Notes under the pieces: generated by a model
What the model was told of the DNA's origin: nothing
What the model saw: only the letters and a program-made list of their open reading frames with translations
The model's database searches: none
In this document: piece after piece, positions 32,600-41,834 of the stretch
Layout of the letters: each line of letters starts with the position of its first letter
How positions within the stretch are numbered: position 1 is the first letter of the stretch
From: DASYQD01 sp036005845
GTDB taxonomy: Bacteria; Acidobacteriota; Thermoanaerobaculia; Multivoradales; JAIOJS01
DNA length: 64,000 nucleotides
Direction: 5' to 3'
Assembly (NCBI GenBank): GCA_036005845.1
Contig: DASYQD010000104.1
Coordinates: 1-64,000 of the forward strand
Program-made: the position numbers and the translations under genes

Positions 32600-34003
32600 A
32601 TGGCCTCCCAAGCGACGTTCGACGCGCCGAACGTACGGCGCCTGCGGTACGTGGCGGTCGGCGGACCGCTGCTGCTGCTCGTCGTCGTCGAGCTCGCGCA
32701 GTGGCTGCTGGCGCCGCAGCTCTCGCCCTGGGTGGCGCGCCTCATCGTCTTCTCGATGGCGCTCCTGCTGCTCGTCGTCTTCTACGACCAGGTCTTCCGC
32801 CGCCTGGAGAAGATCGAGCGGCGTCTGCAGCGCCAGAACCAGGAGCTCTTGGAGCTGCACTCGGCCGCCCTCGTCATCAGCGCCGATCTGTCGCTCGAGA
32901 CCGTCCTGCAGACGATCGTCGACCGCGCCTGCACCCTGCTGGGGACCCGCTACGGCGCGATCTCGGTCGTCGACCAGGCGGGTGGGATCACCTCGTTCGT
33001 CACCGCGGGGATCGACGAGGAGCTGCGCCTGCGGATCGGCGATCCACCGCACGGCCGCGGCGTCCTCGGCGTGCCGCTGCACGAAGGGCAGCGGCTGCGT
33101 CTCGACGACATCTCGAAGGACCCTCGCTCGGTCGGCTTCCCGCCGGGCCACCCGCCGATGCACAGTCTGCTCGCCGTGCCGGTGATCTGCCGCGTGCCCC
33201 ACCACGGCAACCTGTATCTCTCGGAGAAGGAGGACGGCGGCGGCTTCACCGCCGACGACGAGGCCGTGCTCGTCCGCTTCGCCGACCAGGCGGCGATCGC
33301 CATCGACAACGCCTACCTCTACAACCAGGTGCGCGAGCTGGGCGCGGCGCGCGAGCGGCTGCGCATCGCACACGAGATGCACGACGGGCTGGCGCAGGTG
33401 CTCGCCTACGTCAACACCAAGGCGCAGGTGGTCCGCGAGTACCTGCGCCAGGGCAGGACCGAGGAAGCGCAGAAGCACCTCGACGAGTTCGCCGAGGCGG
33501 CGCGCGGCCTCTACGGCGACGTGCGGCAGCAGATCCTCGAGCTGCGCACGACGCGGCCGGAGGAGAGCGGGCTCTTGGCCGCGATCGCCGATTACGCGAA
33601 GGGCTGGGGACAGCAGAACGGCGTCGAGGTGGAGCTGTCGCTGCCGCCGGCGGTCGAGCTCGTCGCCGACGCCCAGCGCCAAGTCCTCCGCATCGTCCAG
33701 GAAGCGCTGGCGAACGTCCGCAAGCACGCGCGCGCGACGCGCGTCCGCATCCACGTGGAGAGCACCGCCGAGGACCTGCTCCGCCTGCGCGTGAGCGACG
33801 ACGGGCACGGTTTCGATGCCGCCTCGCCGCCGCCCTCGGCAGGCGGGCGATTCGGCCTCAAGACGATGGCCGAGCGCGCCGCCTCGATCGGCGCGACGGT
33901 CGCCGTGTCGTCGCAACCCGGCGGCGGCACGACCGTGGAAGTGACGCTGCCGCGGGCGGCGAGCACGCGAAGGGAGACCGCACATGCGACTACTGCTGGC
34001 TGA
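32600..34003 (+). CDS. GAF-domain sensor histidine kinase (DevS/NreB-like)
   Basis: A 467-residue sensor with two N-terminal membrane helices (about residues 16-36 and 45-62), a short coiled coil, and a GAF domain (about 98-237). The GAF part has GVLGVPLHEGQRLRLDDI, SVGFPPGHPPMHSLLAVP and GNLYLSEKEDGGGFTADDE, very like DevS-type GAF domains that sense redox or gas ligands. The HisKA_3 dimerisation helix has HEMHD with phospho-acceptor His261. A HATPase_c domain follows (EALANVRKHA, VSDDGHGFD, GRFGLKTMAERA). It overlaps the response regulator gene by 20 nt. The ligand is unknown; no heme ligand can be proved from sequence. Confidence 0.87.
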   Translation: MASQATFDAPNVRRLRYVAVGGPLLLLVVVELAQWLLAPQLSPWVARLIVFSMALLLLVVFYDQVFRRLEKIERRLQRQNQELLELHSAALVISADLSLETVLQTIVDRACTLLGTRYGAISVVDQAGGITSFVTAGIDEELRLRIGDPPHGRGVLGVPLHEGQRLRLDDISKDPRSVGFPPGHPPMHSLLAVPVICRVPHHGNLYLSEKEDGGGFTADDEAVLVRFADQAAIAIDNAYLYNQVRELGAARERLRIAHEMHDGLAQVLAYVNTKAQVVREYLRQGRTEEAQKHLDEFAEAARGLYGDVRQQILELRTTRPEESGLLAAIADYAKGWGQQNGVEVELSLPPAVELVADAQRQVLRIVQEALANVRKHARATRVRIHVESTAEDLLRLRVSDDGHGFDAASPPPSAGGRFGLKTMAERAASIGATVAVSSQPGGGTTVEVTLPRAASTRRETAHATTAG

Positions 34004-34628
34004 CGATCACACCCTCTTCCGCAGCAGCCTGAGGAGCCTGCTCGAGGCGCGCGGCTTGGAAGTCGTCGGCGAGGCTAGCGACGGCCGCCAGGCAATCGAC
34101 ATGGCGGCGCGGCTGCAGCCCGACCTGGTGCTGATGGACCTCTCGATGCCGGTGCTCAACGGCATCGAGGCGACGCGGCAGCTCACCGCGCAGATGCCGG
34201 AGCTCAAGGTCGTCATCCTCACTGCCTCGATGGAGGACGAGGACCTCTTCGAGGCGCTGCGCGCCGGCGCCCACGGCTACCTGCTCAAGAACCTCGAGGC
34301 CGACAGCTTCTTCGACCTGCTCGACCGCGCACTCGCCGGCGAGCCGGCGCTGACGCCGCAACTGTCGCGCAAGGTGCTGCAGGCCTTCACCAGGCCGGCC
34401 GCGGCGCGGCCGCAGCACGAAGACCCCGACGCGCTCACCGACCGCGAGCGCGAGGTGCTCGAGCTGATGGTCGACGGCGTCACCTCCAACCGCCAGCTCG
34501 CCAAGCGCCTCGAGGTGAGCGAGAACACCGTCAAGTTCCACGTCCGCAACATCCTCGACAAGCTCCACCTGCACAACCGCGCGCAGGCGGTGTCGCACGC
34601 GCTGCGGCACGGCATGGTGGAGCCCTAG
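33984..34628 (+). CDS. NarL/DevR-family response regulator
   Basis: A 214-residue response regulator. The receiver has the acidic pair (ADDH, residues 6-9), phospho-acceptor Asp52 (LMDLSMPVLNG), Thr80 and Lys102 (YLLKNL). The LuxR-type helix-turn-helix lies at about 148-205: LTDREREVLELMVDGVTSNR, then VSENTVKFHVRNILDKL. NarL-family dimers bind inverted repeats, so this is the prime candidate to bind the YYACCC-N4-GGGYRG palindromes around it. It is translated with the GAF kinase (20-nt overlap). Confidence 0.9.
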   Translation: MRLLLADDHTLFRSSLRSLLEARGLEVVGEASDGRQAIDMAARLQPDLVLMDLSMPVLNGIEATRQLTAQMPELKVVILTASMEDEDLFEALRAGAHGYLLKNLEADSFFDLLDRALAGEPALTPQLSRKVLQAFTRPAAARPQHEDPDALTDREREVLELMVDGVTSNRQLAKRLEVSENTVKFHVRNILDKLHLHNRAQAVSHALRHGMVEP

Positions 34629-34680
34629 GAGCCCACTGGCCGCCGATAGCGCGCGCGGCGTTCCGCCGGCAGAGCGGCGG

Positions 34681-36549
34681 ATGGGCGCCGCCGCCGGACC
34701 TCGACGAGCGGCAGCCGGCGGGGAGCTGCGGGCCTCGTCGCCGCTCGTCCTCGCGCTCGCCATCGCCGGCATCGTGGCCGGTGCCGCCGCGTGGCTGGCG
34801 GGAGCCAGCACCGCCGCCCACTTGCTGTGGGGAGCCACCACCCTCGTCTGCCTTCTGCCACTGGCCTTCACCGTTGCGCGCGAGCTCCTGCGCGGCCGCA
34901 CCGGCGTCGACCTCATCGCGGTGCTGGCGATGGCGGGCGCGCTCGCGGTCGGCGAGCAGCTCGCCGGCGCCGTCGTGGCGGTGATGCTCGCCGGCGGCCA
35001 GGTGCTCGAGCGTCACGCCACCGGCCGCGCGCGCCGCGAGCTGACGCACCTGCTCTCGCGCGCGCCGCGCGTCGCGCACCGGCGCGACGGCGAACGGCTG
35101 GTGGAGGTGCCCCTGGCGGCGGTCGCGCAAGGCGATCGGCTAGTCGTCCGCGCCGGCGAGGTCCTCCCCGTCGACGGCGTGGTCGAAGGCGACGCCGCCG
35201 TCCTCGACGAGTCGGCGCTCACCGGCGAGGCGCGGCCGGTGGAGCGCCGCTCGGGCGAACGCGTGCGCAGCGGCACCTTGAACGCCGGCCCGGCCTTCGA
35301 GCTGCGCGCCACGGCGGCCGCCGAGGCGAGCACCTACGCCGGCATCGTGCGTCTCGTCGCGCAGGCGGAGAGCGAGAAGGCCCCGCTCGTGCGCCTCGCC
35401 GACCGTTACGCGATCTGGTTCCTGCCCTTCACGCTGGCGGTGGCGGCGCTGGCGTGGGCGGCGTCGCACGATGCGAAGCGAGCCATCGCGGTCCTCGTGG
35501 TGGCGACGCCGTGCCCGCTGATCCTCGCCGCGCCGATCGCCATCGTCGCCGGCATCTCGCGTGCCGCGCGCGCCGGCGTCATCGTCAAGGCCGGCGGCGC
35601 GCTGGAGACGCTGGCGCGCGGCGAAGTGCTGCTGCTCGACAAGACCGGCACCGTCACCGCGGGCAGGCCGCGGCTCGCCGAGGTGGTGACGTTCGCGGCG
35701 ATCCCGGCCGGCGAAGCGTTGCGGCTCGCGGCCTCGCTCGACCTCGTCTCGCCGCACGCCCTCGCCGAAGCCCTGGTCGCCGCCGCGCGCGAGCGCGGCT
35801 TACACCTCGCGTTCCCGCGCGACACGCGCGAGGCCGCCGGCGACGGCATCGAGGGCACCGTCGAGGGGCGCCGCGTGCGGGTGGGAAAGGCCGATTGGGT
35901 GATGGCGGGCGGCGCGCTGCCGCCCGCCGCGGCCGAGCTGCGCGCGCAGAGCCGCCGCACCGGGTCGTCGGCCCCCTTCGTCGCCGTGGACGGCACGCTG
36001 GTGGCGGCCCTCGTCCTCGAGGACTCCGTCCGCGACGAGGCGCCGGCGACGTTGCGGGCGCTGCGCGCCGGCGGCTTCCGCGAGATCGTGCTGCTCACCG
36101 GCGACCAGGCCGCGGTCGCGGCGGAAGTCGGGGAAGCGGTCGGCGTCGACCGCGTGCTCGCCGAGCAGTCGCCGCCGCAGAAGGTCGAAGCGGTGCGCGC
36201 GGCGCGGCGGCGCGGCGTCACGGTGATGGTCGGCGACGGCATCAACGACGCGCCGGCGCTCGCCGCGGCCGAGGTCGGCGTGGCGATGGGCGCCCGCGGC
36301 GCCTCCGCCTCCTCCGAGGCCGCCGACGTCGTCATCGTGCCCGACCGCCTCGGCCTGCTGGTCGACGCTCACGCCGTGGCGCGCCGCTCGCGCCGCATCG
36401 CCGTGCAGAGCATCGTCGCCGGCATGCTGCTCTCCGGCGCCGGGATGATGCTCGCCGCCGCCGGTTGGCTGGCGCCGGTGGCCGGCGCCGTCGCGCAGGA
36501 GGCGATCGACCTGCTGGTGATCCTCAACGCGCTGCGAGCGCTACGCTGA
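34681..36549 (+). CDS. Heavy-metal-translocating P-type ATPase
   Basis: A 622-residue P1B-type pump. Visible motifs: actuator TGE in LDESALTGEARPVE, membrane-site CPL in ATPCPLILAAPIA, phosphorylation DKTGTVT, nucleotide-domain HALAE replacing the usual HP, TGDQ and GDGINDAPAL. The N-terminal metal-binding HMA domain is absent, and the CPL rather than CPC/CPH/SPC signature leaves ion specificity open. It starts 52 nt after the response regulator on the same strand and may belong to its operon. Its last 26 nt overlap the convergent YceI gene. Confidence 0.85.
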   Translation: MGAAAGPRRAAAGGELRASSPLVLALAIAGIVAGAAAWLAGASTAAHLLWGATTLVCLLPLAFTVARELLRGRTGVDLIAVLAMAGALAVGEQLAGAVVAVMLAGGQVLERHATGRARRELTHLLSRAPRVAHRRDGERLVEVPLAAVAQGDRLVVRAGEVLPVDGVVEGDAAVLDESALTGEARPVERRSGERVRSGTLNAGPAFELRATAAAEASTYAGIVRLVAQAESEKAPLVRLADRYAIWFLPFTLAVAALAWAASHDAKRAIAVLVVATPCPLILAAPIAIVAGISRAARAGVIVKAGGALETLARGEVLLLDKTGTVTAGRPRLAEVVTFAAIPAGEALRLAASLDLVSPHALAEALVAAARERGLHLAFPRDTREAAGDGIEGTVEGRRVRVGKADWVMAGGALPPAAAELRAQSRRTGSSAPFVAVDGTLVAALVLEDSVRDEAPATLRALRAGGFREIVLLTGDQAAVAAEVGEAVGVDRVLAEQSPPQKVEAVRAARRRGVTVMVGDGINDAPALAAAEVGVAMGARGASASSEAADVVIVPDRLGLLVDAHAVARRSRRIAVQSIVAGMLLSGAGMMLAAAGWLAPVAGAVAQEAIDLLVILNALRALR

Positions 36550-37195
36550 GGTCGACCGACACCCACAGCTCGTCGCGGGCGCGGATGAGGCCGAGCAGCG
36601 CCACCGGCGGCTGGATGCCGAAGTCGGTCATGCGCAGCGGCAGCCCGCCGCGCAGGCGATAGCGGCCCGGCGCGAGCTGCGTGGCCGTGACGTCGATGGT
36701 CACCGGACGGCTCGCGCCGGCGAGCGAGATCTCGCCCTCCACGCGCAGCGCGAAGGCGGGCACCGCGCCGGCGGGCACGTAGCGCGCCTCGCTCAAGCGC
36801 ACGAAGCGATAGCCGATCTGCGGGTACTGCGCGGCGCGCAGCGCCTTGCGCATGTCGTGCTCCATCGCAGCGTTGCCGCACTCGAGGGCGGCGATGGGGA
36901 TGCGCAGCTCGACCTCGGCGTCCCAGCTCGCGCTCTCCTCGGCCGACCCATCCAGCCGCGCGCCGCTCGGCCGCCGCTGCCAATCGCCGAGCCGGCGCTC
37001 GAGCTCGCCGGCGGGGGCGGCGATCGCGAGCTCGGCGCCCAGCGACCCGCCCACGCACTGCCAGGCGTTGACGTTGGTCTTGCCGTCGAGCCACACCTGG
37101 CTCGACGGCAGCAGCCGCAGCTCGGTGGTGGCGCGCGCCGGCGGCGCCGCGGCCAGGAGCTGGAGGACGAGGAGCGCCGGCGCCGCGAGTCTCAT
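36524..37195 (-). CDS. YceI-like periplasmic lipocalin-fold protein (second of pair)
   Basis: A 223-residue protein with a signal peptide (about residues 1-21). The YceI-like barrel is recognisable: SSQVWLDGKTNVNAWQCVG near the start, then ELRIPIAALECGN, MEHDMRKALRAAQYPQIGYRF and LRMTDFGIQPPVALLG. YceI folds bind isoprenoid-like lipids. The start codon is separated from the upstream YceI stop by one base, so the pair is translated together and probably arose by duplication. The end runs 26 nt into the convergent P-type ATPase gene. Confidence 0.82.
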   Translation of the reverse strand: MRLAAPALLVLQLLAAAPPARATTELRLLPSSQVWLDGKTNVNAWQCVGGSLGAELAIAAPAGELERRLGDWQRRPSGARLDGSAEESASWDAEVELRIPIAALECGNAAMEHDMRKALRAAQYPQIGYRFVRLSEARYVPAGAVPAFALRVEGEISLAGASRPVTIDVTATQLAPGRYRLRGGLPLRMTDFGIQPPVALLGLIRARDELWVSVDLSVALAAR

Positions 37196-37196
37196 C

Positions 37197-37838
37197 TCAC
37201 GAGCCCGGAGTCAGCGTCGTCTCGATCTTGACCCGCACCGCGTCGCCGGTGCGCATGGTGCCCATCATCGCCGTCGGTGGATCGATGCCGAAGTCGCTCA
37301 TCTTGAGCGGCAGCTCGCCGCTCGCCAGCAGGCGGTTGCCGTCGCGGCGAACGTCGAGCACCAGCGCCACCGGCCGCGCGACGCCGGCGACGGTGAGCGA
37401 TCCCTTGACCTCGACCTTGGCGGTCGGGCCGCCGGGTCCCTTCAGCCGCGCCGACTCGAGCGCGAACGTGAGCTCGGGGTGCTTGGCCGCCGCGAGCGAC
37501 TCCCACATCAGCTTGTTCATCTTGTCGTGCTCGCTCTGCAGCGAGCGCACCGGCAGCGTGAACTTGGCGGCGGGCACCGCCGACGTCTCGCCGGCGAGGA
37601 AGCCGGCCGGCAGGTCGAGCGAGCCGCGCAGGCCGGTGGCACGCACGCTCCAGTCGTGCAGGGTCGAGGTGCCGGTGACGGTGACGGTGCCGGCCGCCGG
37701 CGCCAGCGCCTCGGCGCCCGGTGCGGCGGCGCCGGTGAGGGCCGCCGGCGCGGCCATGAGCAGCGCCGCGAGCGCGAGGGGCAGCAGGGTCTTCGTCGTC
37801 GAATCGCTCGTCGCTCGCGTCGCTCGTTGGATGGTCAT
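37197..37838 (-). CDS. YceI-like periplasmic lipocalin-fold protein (first of pair)
   Basis: A 213-residue exported protein with its signal at about residues 16-42. The mature YceI barrel includes TVTGTSTLHDWSV, FTLPVRSLQSEHDKMNKLMW, HPELTFALESARLKG and LKMSDFGIDPPTAMMG, close to its downstream partner (MTDFGIQPPVALLG). It is likely a periplasmic carrier of a polyprenyl or quinone-like lipid. The ATG at 37838 has GGAGG eight bases upstream; longer in-frame starts would lose the signal peptide. It diverges from a Usp gene across a spacer holding the island palindrome. Confidence 0.84.
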   Translation of the reverse strand: MTIQRATRATSDSTTKTLLPLALAALLMAAPAALTGAAAPGAEALAPAAGTVTVTGTSTLHDWSVRATGLRGSLDLPAGFLAGETSAVPAAKFTLPVRSLQSEHDKMNKLMWESLAAAKHPELTFALESARLKGPGGPTAKVEVKGSLTVAGVARPVALVLDVRRDGNRLLASGELPLKMSDFGIDPPTAMMGTMRTGDAVRVKIETTLTPGS

Positions 37839-37968
37839 GAGGTCTGCCTCCGGTGAATTCAGCGCCGCGGTGGTGCGTCGCTCGGTGGGAGCAGCATCGC
37901 CCACCGCGAAGACGGCGACGCCGGCCCGGCGGGCGGCTGGCCGGAGCGCCGCGGGATGGCCGGGTTCC

Positions 37969-37984
37969 CCACCCCACCGGGTGG
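37969..37984. promoter_or_regulatory. Candidate operator, YYACCC-N4-GGGYRG palindrome (copy 4)
   Basis: CCACCC-CACC-GGGTGG has perfectly symmetrical arms and overlaps a tighter CCACC-G-GGTGG dyad (37974-37984). It lies between the YceI pair (minus) and the first Usp gene (plus), 98 bp before the Usp start codon. Confidence 0.55.
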
Positions 37985-38081
37985 CCGAGCACCGCACGCC
38001 GGGACATCGCGCCGACACCCGTCGAGGCGTGGCGGCGCTCGGCGCGCCGCGCGACGCTGGGCGGCGGAGCTCCCGTTGCCC

Positions 38082-38693
38082 ATGCGGATCCCTGACGCCG
38101 ATCACTCCTCATCCCTCGTGCTGGTGGGCAGCTCGCTCGGCCCGGAGAGCGACGAGGTCGTCGGCTCCGGCCTCGCCATGGCGCGTCACGAGACGAGCCG
38201 CCTCGCCCTCGTCCACGTGCTCGAGCCGCAGGGAGACGTGGCCTCCGGGCTGCTGGCCTTCTCCATGGTCCGCGACGGCCTGCTGACCGCCGCCCGCGAG
38301 CAGCTCGCCGCCCAGCTGCGCCGCCTCGGCGCCCTCTCGCGCGACGTCGCCGAGATCGCCGTCGAGCTGCCGCCCGCCGACGCCGCGCTGCTTGCCGCCG
38401 CCGAGCGCTGGCACCCTCGGCTGCTCGTCATCGGCGCCAACCGCGATTGTCCGCCCTCACTGCGGCTCGGCTCGGTGGCGACGCGCCTGCTGCGCCGATC
38501 GCCGTGCCCGCTGTGGCTGGTCAAAGGCCGCGCCACGGCGACGCCCACCACCTACGTCCTCGACAACGCCGAGCGCGGCGAGCGTGAACGGCTGGTGTCG
38601 CTGGTGCGCAAGGCCGAATGCCCGGTGTTGATCCTTCCCACCTGGGCGGAGGCCGTCTCGGCGCCGCCCGCCTCGCGAGGAGAGATCCCGTGA
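38082..38693 (+). CDS. Universal stress protein-like protein (single, divergent)
   Basis: A 203-residue protein with one Usp-like Rossmann domain: VLVGSSLGPESDEVVGSGLAM, LALVHVLEP, LLVIGANRDCPPSLRLGSVA and SPCPLWLVKG. The C-terminal part (about 150-203) is a shortened second unit ending CPVLILPTW. The Gly-rich ATP loop is imperfect, so nucleotide binding is doubtful. Its stop overlaps a following small gene (GTGA). It is the first of six Usp-containing genes in the island. Confidence 0.72.
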   Translation: MRIPDADHSSSLVLVGSSLGPESDEVVGSGLAMARHETSRLALVHVLEPQGDVASGLLAFSMVRDGLLTAAREQLAAQLRRLGALSRDVAEIAVELPPADAALLAAAERWHPRLLVIGANRDCPPSLRLGSVATRLLRRSPCPLWLVKGRATATPTTYVLDNAERGERERLVSLVRKAECPVLILPTWAEAVSAPPASRGEIP

Positions 38694-38899
38694 ATCAAAG
38701 TCCGCAGCTCGAGCGCGCCGTCGAAGCAGGCGCACGCCGTGTCGATCGTGCGCCAGAGAGATCGCGTGAGCGCGCGCCGGCGACACGAGTTGGCGATGAC
38801 GATCGCCTCGCCGGCGACCTGCTCATGCGCGCACTGGCGCAGCAGTTGATCGTGGTCGAGGACTGGTGCGGCTGCCACAGCGAGTACTTCCTCGGCTAG
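38690..38899 (+). CDS. Small hypothetical protein coupled to a Usp gene
   Basis: A 69-residue protein from a GTG overlapping the Usp stop codon. It is Arg/Glu-rich in the first half (RAVEAGARRVDRAPERSRER) and more hydrophobic in the second (LAGDLLMRALAQQLIVVEDW). It ends in a Cys-x-Cys-His tail, WCGCHSEYFLG, that could bind a metal or heme. I know no family for it. The start overlap with its neighbour is the best sign that it is real. Confidence 0.45.
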   Translation: MNQSPQLERAVEAGARRVDRAPERSRERAPATRVGDDDRLAGDLLMRALAQQLIVVEDWCGCHSEYFLG

Positions 38900-39019
38900 C
38901 GAGGCGCGATGCCGCCGCCCCACCCCGCGGCGCGTGCGTCACCCACCATCGGGATGGTTCGCGCCCCGCGATAGCTCTCTAGGGTGGGCTCAACAACGAG
39001 CCAGGCTCAGGAGGTCGCC

Positions 39020-39871
39020 ATGAACGCCCGCCATTCGATCCGCAACATCCTGCATCCGACGGACCTGGGAGAGAGCGGGCACTCCGCCCTGTCGCTGGCG
39101 ACCACGCTGGCTCGACAGTTGTGGGCGACGCTGCACGTCCTGCACGTGGAGGCGCCCGCCAAACGGGGCGAGGCGGCGGCCGAGCTGAAGCGCATCGCCG
39201 CTGCCCATCGGGAGCTGCCGCTCGTCGCCGTCACGCGGTCCGGTCCGCTGCCGTCGGCCTCGATCCTGGAGTACGCCGACGAGAACGGCAGCGACCTCAT
39301 CGTCATGGCGGCGACGCGGCTGCACCGCGGCTTCGGTCACCTGCTGGGCAGCGTCGCGCGCGAGGTGATCGAGGGCAGCGACCTGCCGGTGCTCACGGTG
39401 CGCGGCGGCGAGGACCATGCTCGCCAGCTGAAGCGAGTGCTGGTGCCGGTCGACTTCTCCAGCGCCACGCACGAAGCGGTCGACGTCGCCGCCGAGATCG
39501 TGCGCGGCGTCGGCGGCGAGGTGATCCTCCTCCACGTCCTCCCCGAGCCCCACCACGCACCGCTGCCCGCTCGGTGGGCGCACTGGCACTCGCGTCAGAA
39601 GGCCCAGGCCGAGGCGGAGCTGCGCAGCCTGGAGGCGACGCTCGACTCCGGCGTGCGCACGTCGACGCGCATCCGCGCCGGCAGCCCGGTCGACGAGATC
39701 GTCCGCTGCGCGGCGGAGCTCGACGTCGACCTGGTGGTGATCGCCAGCCATGCCAGCACCGGGCACCGCGCGGTTGGCGGCAGCGTGGCCGAGGAGGTGC
39801 AACGCTTCGCCACCACTCCCGTGCTGCTGATGAAGACCGCACACCGGTACGAGCAACGCGCGGCCGGTTGA
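39020..39871 (+). CDS. Tandem universal stress protein
   Basis: A 283-residue protein with two complete Usp domains. The first starts IRNILHPTDLGESGHSALSL and has the loop MAATRLHRGFGHLLGSVA. The second starts LKRVLVPVDFSSATHEAVDV and has IASHASTGHRAVGGSVAEEV before a final VLLMK strand. The G-x9-G-S type loop in both suggests ATP binding. The ATG has AGGAGGT upstream. It is a close paralogue of the tandem Usp at 53663, sharing the opening ILHPTDL and LHVLHVE. Such proteins are often induced by hypoxia or stasis. Confidence 0.87.
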   Translation: MNARHSIRNILHPTDLGESGHSALSLATTLARQLWATLHVLHVEAPAKRGEAAAELKRIAAAHRELPLVAVTRSGPLPSASILEYADENGSDLIVMAATRLHRGFGHLLGSVAREVIEGSDLPVLTVRGGEDHARQLKRVLVPVDFSSATHEAVDVAAEIVRGVGGEVILLHVLPEPHHAPLPARWAHWHSRQKAQAEAELRSLEATLDSGVRTSTRIRAGSPVDEIVRCAAELDVDLVVIASHASTGHRAVGGSVAEEVQRFATTPVLLMKTAHRYEQRAAG

Positions 39872-39932
39872 AGAGGCGCTCGCCGAACGCCGCTGGAAAC
39901 AAACGCGCGAGTCGCGCACCCTCCGCGCCTTC

Positions 39933-39966
39933 GTTGCGTGGCCGCACGTACGGTGCTGTACGCAAC
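39933..39966. promoter_or_regulatory. Nested dyad upstream of the PAS hybrid kinase
   Basis: GTTGCGT (39933-39939) and ACGCAAC (39960-39966) are perfect complements. Inside them GCAC-GTACG-GTGC forms a second stem. The nested arrangement could be a protein-binding operator or an RNA hairpin in the leader or 3' end between the Usp gene and the kinase gene. No U-tract follows, so a classic terminator is unlikely. Confidence 0.5.
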
Positions 39967-40047
39967 ATGAAACCTCGTGGTCACGATCGCGTACTCCGCA
40001 AGGCGGGACAGTGGAGAATTCCGAGGCGCGTGGCCGTCTAATCGACC

Positions 40048-41805
<1,758 letters not shown>

Positions 41806-41811
<6 letters not shown>

Positions 41812-41834
41812 CGCGCCGAAGCCGAGCGCTAAGC
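41806..41834. terminator. Bidirectional terminator-like dyad between convergent genes
   Basis: GCTTAGCGC (41806-41814) and GCGCTAAGC (41826-41834) form a perfect 9-bp stem with an 11-nt loop. The stop codons of the hybrid kinase (TAG, plus) and of the NRAMP-Usp gene (TAG, minus) both lie inside the arms. There is no U-tract. The symmetry makes it usable from both sides. Confidence 0.6.

Noticed and set aside
38920..38960. Further copies of the island palindrome before the Usp at 39020
   Set aside because: CCACCC-CGCG-GCGCGT keeps only one arm, and ACCATC-GG-GATGGT is symmetric but in a different register; neither meets the consensus.
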